DNA from: Mauremys mutica
Lineage: Eukaryota > Chordata > Testudines > Geoemydidae
Direction of reading: 5' to 3'
DNA length: 64,000 nucleotides
Assembly: GCF_020497125.1 (NCBI RefSeq)
Contig: NC_059076.1
Span: 14,375,951 to 14,439,950 of the forward strand
In this document: one piece after another, positions 59,182 to 64,000 of the stretch
Position numbering within the stretch: position 1 is the first letter of the stretch
How the letters are laid out: each line of letters begins with the position of its first letter
The notes under the pieces: model-generated
What the model saw: only the letters and a program-made list of their open reading frames with translations
Told to the model about the DNA's origin: nothing
Databases searched by the model: none
Translations under genes and position numbers: made by a program

Positions 59182-59673
59182 TGTTGGGATTCCTTAATTA
59201 ACGCTTAAAGAAGCAATGCTGCTGGACAGAGTAGCCAAAACTCTGCTCCGCGGGCTCGAGTAGGACTGTGAACCAGAGGGGTCTCCAGGCAACCGAGGCC
59301 TTGTTTCGGGGCAATCCGAGACAGACCAGAGGGCTGAAAAGAACAGATCTGGAAGGAAGAAGCCGTCTATAAACTTGGTAACCACCTTCTCTGTTTGCCA
59401 AGCAGGAACTGCGTGAGGCTAGTGCAGGGCCTGTTTGTGTATGATTGTGAAAGAGAGACTCGTTAAGGGGAATGTAATGTATAGCTCTTAATGTCTAACA
59501 TAGGAGTTATGTGCTTGCTATAACCCTTTACCACTCGTGTAATTCCTTCTCAATAAACTGCTGTGCATTGAAAATAATGACTGTGGACCTTTTTCACTGG
59601 CATGACAGTAATCGCTCCGCCAGGAGCCAGTAAAGATCCATTTCAGGGGTAGTAGCACCCCCTGTTGTCAACC
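59182..59673 (+). repeat. Solo LTR, family A, plus orientation
   Basis: It starts TGTTGGGATTCCTTAATTAA, carries CTCAATAAACTGCTGTGC (polyadenylation signal) and ends near CCCTGTTGTCAACC. It is homologous to the minus copy at 2328-2785. No adjoining viral genes are seen. Confidence 0.65.
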
Positions 59674-60053
59674 CTGGGGAGGTAGGATTATTCTGCTAAA
59701 TATTTCACGTAAAGCCATGGTATAATGGTTAAAATAAATTAAAAACATTTCATTAAAATTTGCTAATCTACATAGAAAAAAGCACAAAATCTCCCGCTGT
59801 CAGAATAAAACTATAATATTTTCACTCTGCATAAAAAAACACCTTCCTGGTTTTCTATAGAAGTACCACAGCAAGTTGCCAAAAGGTGGCAGCATTCCAT
59901 TTTCATAGGATGAAAGTACAAAACAGCTGTATCAGACCTCATTGTTATTCTAAATGCATTTAAAACAGGAATGAAAACAGGCCTAGAAAATGTTTTGAGA
60001 CAAAGCTTGGAGAGAACAATCTTGTAATTCAAGGGCCCAGTCCTACAGTAATT

Positions 60054-60056
<3 letters not shown>

Positions 60057-60084
<28 letters not shown>
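60057..60084. repeat. CA microsatellite
   Basis: About fourteen uninterrupted CA units, upstream of the identified epigen exons. Confidence 0.95.
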
Positions 60085-60649
60085 AAGCCCTCGCTGACAT
60101 CGGTGGGAGTTTTGTCTAACTAAGGGCTGCAAGCTCAGATCTCAAATCCAGACCCCAAAATTAAAAGTGCTAAATACTGTAACACTACAATTTAAGAGGA
60201 ATTACATTCAAATGAATTATAAAATCTGAAACAAAAAGAAAAACGTTTTTTCTAATCACATATGGAGACAATTCTACTAACTTAAATATCATATTATCCA
60301 CCTACACACTGGATAAGCTGTTTAAAGAGCACATAGTGACACTGACCTTTGCAAAGCAGTTTGTGATCTATCAACGAAAAGCATCATATAATAACCGGGT
60401 ATTAGTTCCCATTTGCCCTTTAAGTCATGTGAAGAAAATACGCAGTATAAGCATGCATATAGACGGATGTTTGCCACATGCGAGTCATACAAAGAGGTGA
60501 ATTTGACCTGATCTGACATGAAATCAAAATAATGGATAACTGAAGGATTGGTCATGACAAAACTGACAAATTTTACAGTTTGACACAAAATGACAGAGCT
60601 GCTATAAAAGAAAAACTAAGTGTATATGCTATATAGTTACCATATGTAC

Positions 60650-60652
<3 letters not shown>

Positions 60653-60684
<32 letters not shown>
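60653..60684. repeat. CA microsatellite
   Basis: About sixteen uninterrupted CA units, 570 bases from the previous CA tract. Confidence 0.95.
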
Positions 60685-60688
<4 letters not shown>

Positions 60689-61684
60689 CCACGTGTGCAC
60701 GCACATCCACATGCAAAATATCCAAAAACCATTGTGAGTGCCAGAGGTAGATTTGTATAAACTACAAATGCCCAGCCTTAGCTCCAGACTGCAATGCACT
60801 TAATAGAAATTGCATCAGACAGAAATCCGTCATTTCTTCTGCATTAACTTTGATGCATGTTGCCCCATTTCTGAGCAGGTGAGAACTAATCATCTCCAGG
60901 GATGCAGGTAAATGCGTCAAAGAACTTATCTGACCACAGTACGACAGCTGATCCATCAGGGGGCTATTTGGAGTAGGCTGTGCAAAACAGACCAGGAGTT
61001 GGCTGGATGGCCTGCACAGGTTCTTTTCCCTGCATTTTGAGAGTATATTCACCCTCAGCTCCTGGCACTCAGCTGATGACGATGAGTATGTAGATTTTCA
61101 TCCGTGATCCAGTTCATCTAACTCTCTCCCAGTTCTGTCCCACTCTGAGTAAAACAAGACCCTTCCTATCTCCCCAATTCCTTCCTGATGAACACTGGAA
61201 GACGTCCCCCTCGGGCAGGAAGAAATTCTCATATTCCCTATCAACTTCCAGTCAGCTGCCAGCCCAGCCTCCTGTCTCTCCATGTTGCTTCTCTCCTCTC
61301 GCTGACCTTGCCTCTCAAGATGAACCACCAGCCCCTAAGTTTTGAAGTTGAGGATGACTGCGTACGACATGCAGACCAGGGAAGGAGGAAGGTTCCTGGC
61401 TGATGGGTGTGGGACTCAGCTCACTCTTGCCTGGATCCACAATCCCACAGGATAGTGCCATTTCCAACCTGGCATTCACTTGGGAGTTAATTAATTTCCT
61501 AAGGGTTTGTTATTAACATGCTTTAATTATGAGCTTCCTTACTTCAGTGTTTAATGACTGTTCCACCTGTCTAGAAATGGAAGCTGCAAGAATGGAGTGA
61601 AGGGATGTGGCCAGTTTCACACAAGAGTCTTTAAACATTTCCATCCACCCTGAAGTCCAGACTTCTAACTCTTAAAGGGTTACA

Positions 61685-61830
61685 GTTTTTAAAAGCAGAG
61701 GACTCTGATGAAGTGGGTTATATCCCACGAAAGCTTTTGCCCAAATAAATTTGTTAGTCTCCAAGGTGCCACAAGTACTTCTCATTGTTTTTGCTGATAC
61801 AGGCTAATACGGCTACAGCTCTGATACTTG
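61685..61830 (+). repeat. Penelope-like 3' end fragment
   Basis: It reads CTGATGAAGTGGGTTATATC, CCACGAAAGCTTTTGCCCAA, ATAAATTTGTTAGTCTCCAA and a final CAGGCTAATACGGCTACAGC, the same 3' UTR as at 49640-49790. Confidence 0.82.
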
Positions 61831-62190
61831 TATCTGCAAACCCCAAGTGTGCAATTGCATGCCTGTATTTGTGAGCAATTGTTAAAGCTGACTGCAAATA
61901 TCCATTTTATATCCATAACGACAGCAAGTGCGCATTGAGGAGGTACAGCTGCCCACGTGGCTTTGTTCATGCAAGTGAACCTCTCATTTGTGAAAATCTG
62001 GCCCACAATAAATTCTCTCTCTCTAGTACCACCAGTATTTCAGACAGCAAGGCTAGTCAATGAATCACAGCATAAATGTCTACAGCCATGTGACACCAAA
62101 GAGCACCATTTTTTCTTCTTTATCCAATGCTGGAAGAACACCCATGTCACAGAGAAACACTCTAGGCCACATCATGGGCTCCATCTACAT

Positions 62191-62860
62191 CAGGTGTGGG
62201 CAAAGTACGGCCCGCCAGCCGTTTTAATCTGGCCCTTGAGCGCCTGTTGGGGAGCGGGGTCTGGGGCTTGCCCCACTCTGGTGTTCCTGCCGGGGAGCAG
62301 GGTCGGGGGCCACTTCACGCGGCTCCTGGAAGCAGCGGCATGGCCCCCCTCCAGCTCCTACGCATACGTGCAGCCAGGAGGCTCCGCTCTGAACGCTGCC
62401 CCCACAGCTCTCATTGGCCGGGAACTGCGGCCAATGGGAGCTGCAGGGGTGGTGCCTGCGGATGAGGCAGCGTGCATATCTGCCTGGTTACGCCTCTGCG
62501 TAGGAGCCGCAGAAGGGACATGCCACTGCTTCTAGAAGCTGCTTGAGGTAAGCGCCGCCTGGAGCCTGCACCCCTGGGCCACAGCCCCGATCCCCCTCCC
62601 GCTCGCCAAACCCCTCAGTCCCAGCCTGGGGCACCCCCCTACACCCCAAACTCCTCAGCCCCAGCCCCACCCCAGCCCCCAATCCCCTACCCCCTCCCGC
62701 ACCCTGAACTCCTCATTTCTGGCCCCACCCGGAGCCCGCACCCCCAACCAGAGACCTCACCCCTCCCACACCCGAATCCCAATTTTGTGAGCATTCATGG
62801 CCCGCCATACAATCTCTATTCCCAAATGTGGCCCTTGGGCCAAAAAGTGTGCCCACCCCG
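62191..62860. mobile_element. hAT-type non-autonomous transposon (CAGGTGTGGGCAAA ends)
   Basis: The 670-base element starts CAGGTGTGGGCAAAGTACGG and ends AAAAGTGTGCCCACCCCG, with perfect 8-bp duplications ATCTACAT at 62183-62190 and 62861-62868. The interior is GC- and C-rich. The subterminal CGGCCCGCCAGCC is mirrored by ATGGCCCGCCATAC. No transposase is coded. Confidence 0.92.
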
Positions 62861-63210
62861 ATCTACATTGATAAAGGAAAGTACTGCACTTAAAAGCAGA
62901 CCAAAAATTATGATGAATGTCTTTCAGTACTACTTCTTGCATACTGCTATGGCTCTCATGTGACTATGACTGAGACCAGTCAACAGGATCAGTATTTTGA
63001 CTCTTTGTGGATGATGGGGGGAAAGGAAAGTTTACAGACTGACTAAAAAGCTACTTGAAAGCCTTCAGATGACCTAGCATTAATTGAATGCATATGTCAA
63101 TTTAAAAACTAAAAACAAATACATCTTAAAAACAGAATAGTTAAAAATCCATTCCTCCTTTCCTTACCTGCCAAGACCTGAGTTCAAGATTCTTCACTTC
63201 CCTAACAACA

Positions 63211-63420
63211 AGTACACCGCTACCTTGATATAACACCACCCAATATAACACGAATTTGGAAATAATGCGGTAAAGCAGCGCTCCGGGGGGGGGTGGGTGG
63301 GGAGCGGGGCTGCACACTCCGGTGGATCAAAGCAAGTTCGATATAACACGGTTTCACCTATAACGAGGTAAGATTTTTTGGCTCCCAAGGACTGCGTTAT
63401 ATCGAGGTAGAGGTGTACTG
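63211..63420. mobile_element. Tigger/pogo-like MITE
   Basis: Its ends are GTACACCGCTACCTTGATAT and ATATCGAGGTAGAGGTGTAC, inverted over about 25 bases. Second inner inverted parts (CACCCAATATAACACGAATT; TTCGATATAACACGGTTTCA) complete a palindromic layout known from Tigger-type (Tc1/mariner superfamily) MITEs. The flanking TA is not clear. Confidence 0.7.
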
Positions 63421-63830
63421 TCATCACATTGCTAATACCTATGGTAGCATCAAGACTGCAGCTTGCAGGAAAAACACAAAGCTCTGTACTCAGATCTTGG
63501 CAACCTTTCAAGTTTACCTTTAAGCAGACGTATATTGAAGAGAAACAAGAAACAGAACAAAAGGACACCATCAACATCAGTTGCAGTGGTTTTGGCAATC
63601 AAAGACTGCAGTGCAACAAATAAAGAAGCTGTCCAATAGTCCAGTATTCGGGTATCAGCTGCATTCTCACTTGATGCACATGACAATTCGGATTTAAGAA
63701 ATAGCTGCTGATACATAGAAAAGGAATAATGGTTCAGGCTGGCAGAAGAGACCTTCAGAAAGTGCACAGAATCTACAGTATCTGGTTATTACATACTTAA
63801 AAAAAACCAACCCTGCGTATCTTGGGATAA

Positions 63831-64000
63831 GTATCAGCAGAGGGGAAATTATTTTTTTGTAGTGACCCAGCCACTGCCAGTCACTACAAAAAATAATTTC
63901 CCCTCTGTTGATACTCACACCTTCCTGTCAACTGCTGGGAATGGGCCACATCCACTTTGATTGAATTGGCCTCGTTACACTACAAAAAGTAATTTTCCCT
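63831..64000 (+). repeat. Penelope-like junction with hairpin, runs off window
   Basis: A plus copy (CACTGCCAGTCACTACAAAA; CTGTTGATACTCACACCTTC; CACATCCACTTTGATTGAAT) begins near 63873. A short minus piece of the same region (63831-63866) precedes it. The two form inverted arms of about 34 bases with a loop of about 14. Confidence 0.75.

Larger units (their letters stand above)
59674..61684. other. Upstream epigen region, no exon recognised
   Basis: It contains the two long CA tracts. No signal-peptide exon with a suitable phase was recognised. Confidence 0.4.

Overview
This is vertebrate nuclear DNA, most likely from a cryptodiran (hidden-necked) turtle. Supporting signs are spliced genes with long introns, a CpG-island promoter, many CR1 retroelement fragments, at least two tRNA-derived SINEs of the turtle 'Cry' type with a CR1-like tail (about 4345-4522 and 16983-17180), Penelope-like retroelements, and many small hAT-type DNA transposons with intact 8-bp target duplications. 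Nothing looks bacterial or viral apart from old LTRs.

The real genes are two EGF-family growth factors, both on the minus strand. Epiregulin (EREG) is complete: five coding exons (17702-17651, 9561-9475, 8897-8774, 7935-7789, 6202-6115) join in frame into a 165-residue precursor with a signal peptide, one six-cysteine EGF domain, one membrane span and a short tail with a YXXPhi sorting motif. Its promoter lies in the only CpG island not explained by a transposon (about 17400-18255) and has a TATA box at 17829-17834. Epigen (EPGN) is partial: the two exons coding its EGF domain and membrane span are certain (55955-55838 and 55066-54914). Its first coding exon or exons were not found, and its last one is only a weak candidate (54186-54135). 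The order EPGN then EREG, head to tail, matches the EPGN-EREG-AREG-BTC ligand cluster of other amniotes. AREG would be expected beyond coordinate 1 and is not visible here.

Layout: 1-5760 is flanking DNA with a MIR-like SINE, two LTR-like elements and a Cry SINE. EREG occupies 5760-17830, with an 8.1-kb first intron. From 18.3 to 54.1 kb is an intergenic stretch dominated by mobile elements: a 1.6-kb palindromic hAT transposon, several hAT MITE families, CR1 copies including a 2.1-kb one with a MITE nested in it, a solo LTR abutting a hAT insertion, and a back-to-back Penelope pair. From 54.1 to 64 kb are EPGN exons and its upstream sequence, with more MITEs, an LTR, CA microsatellites, and a second Penelope junction forming a hairpin at the window edge.

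How the genes work together: both products are membrane-anchored ErbB ligands released by ectodomain shedding. Their shared orientation and exon phases across the EGF domain fit an origin by tandem duplication. The strongest unusual signals are structural: the palindromic hAT element, the repeated perfect 8-bp duplications, the nested and abutting insertions, and the two inverted Penelope junctions.
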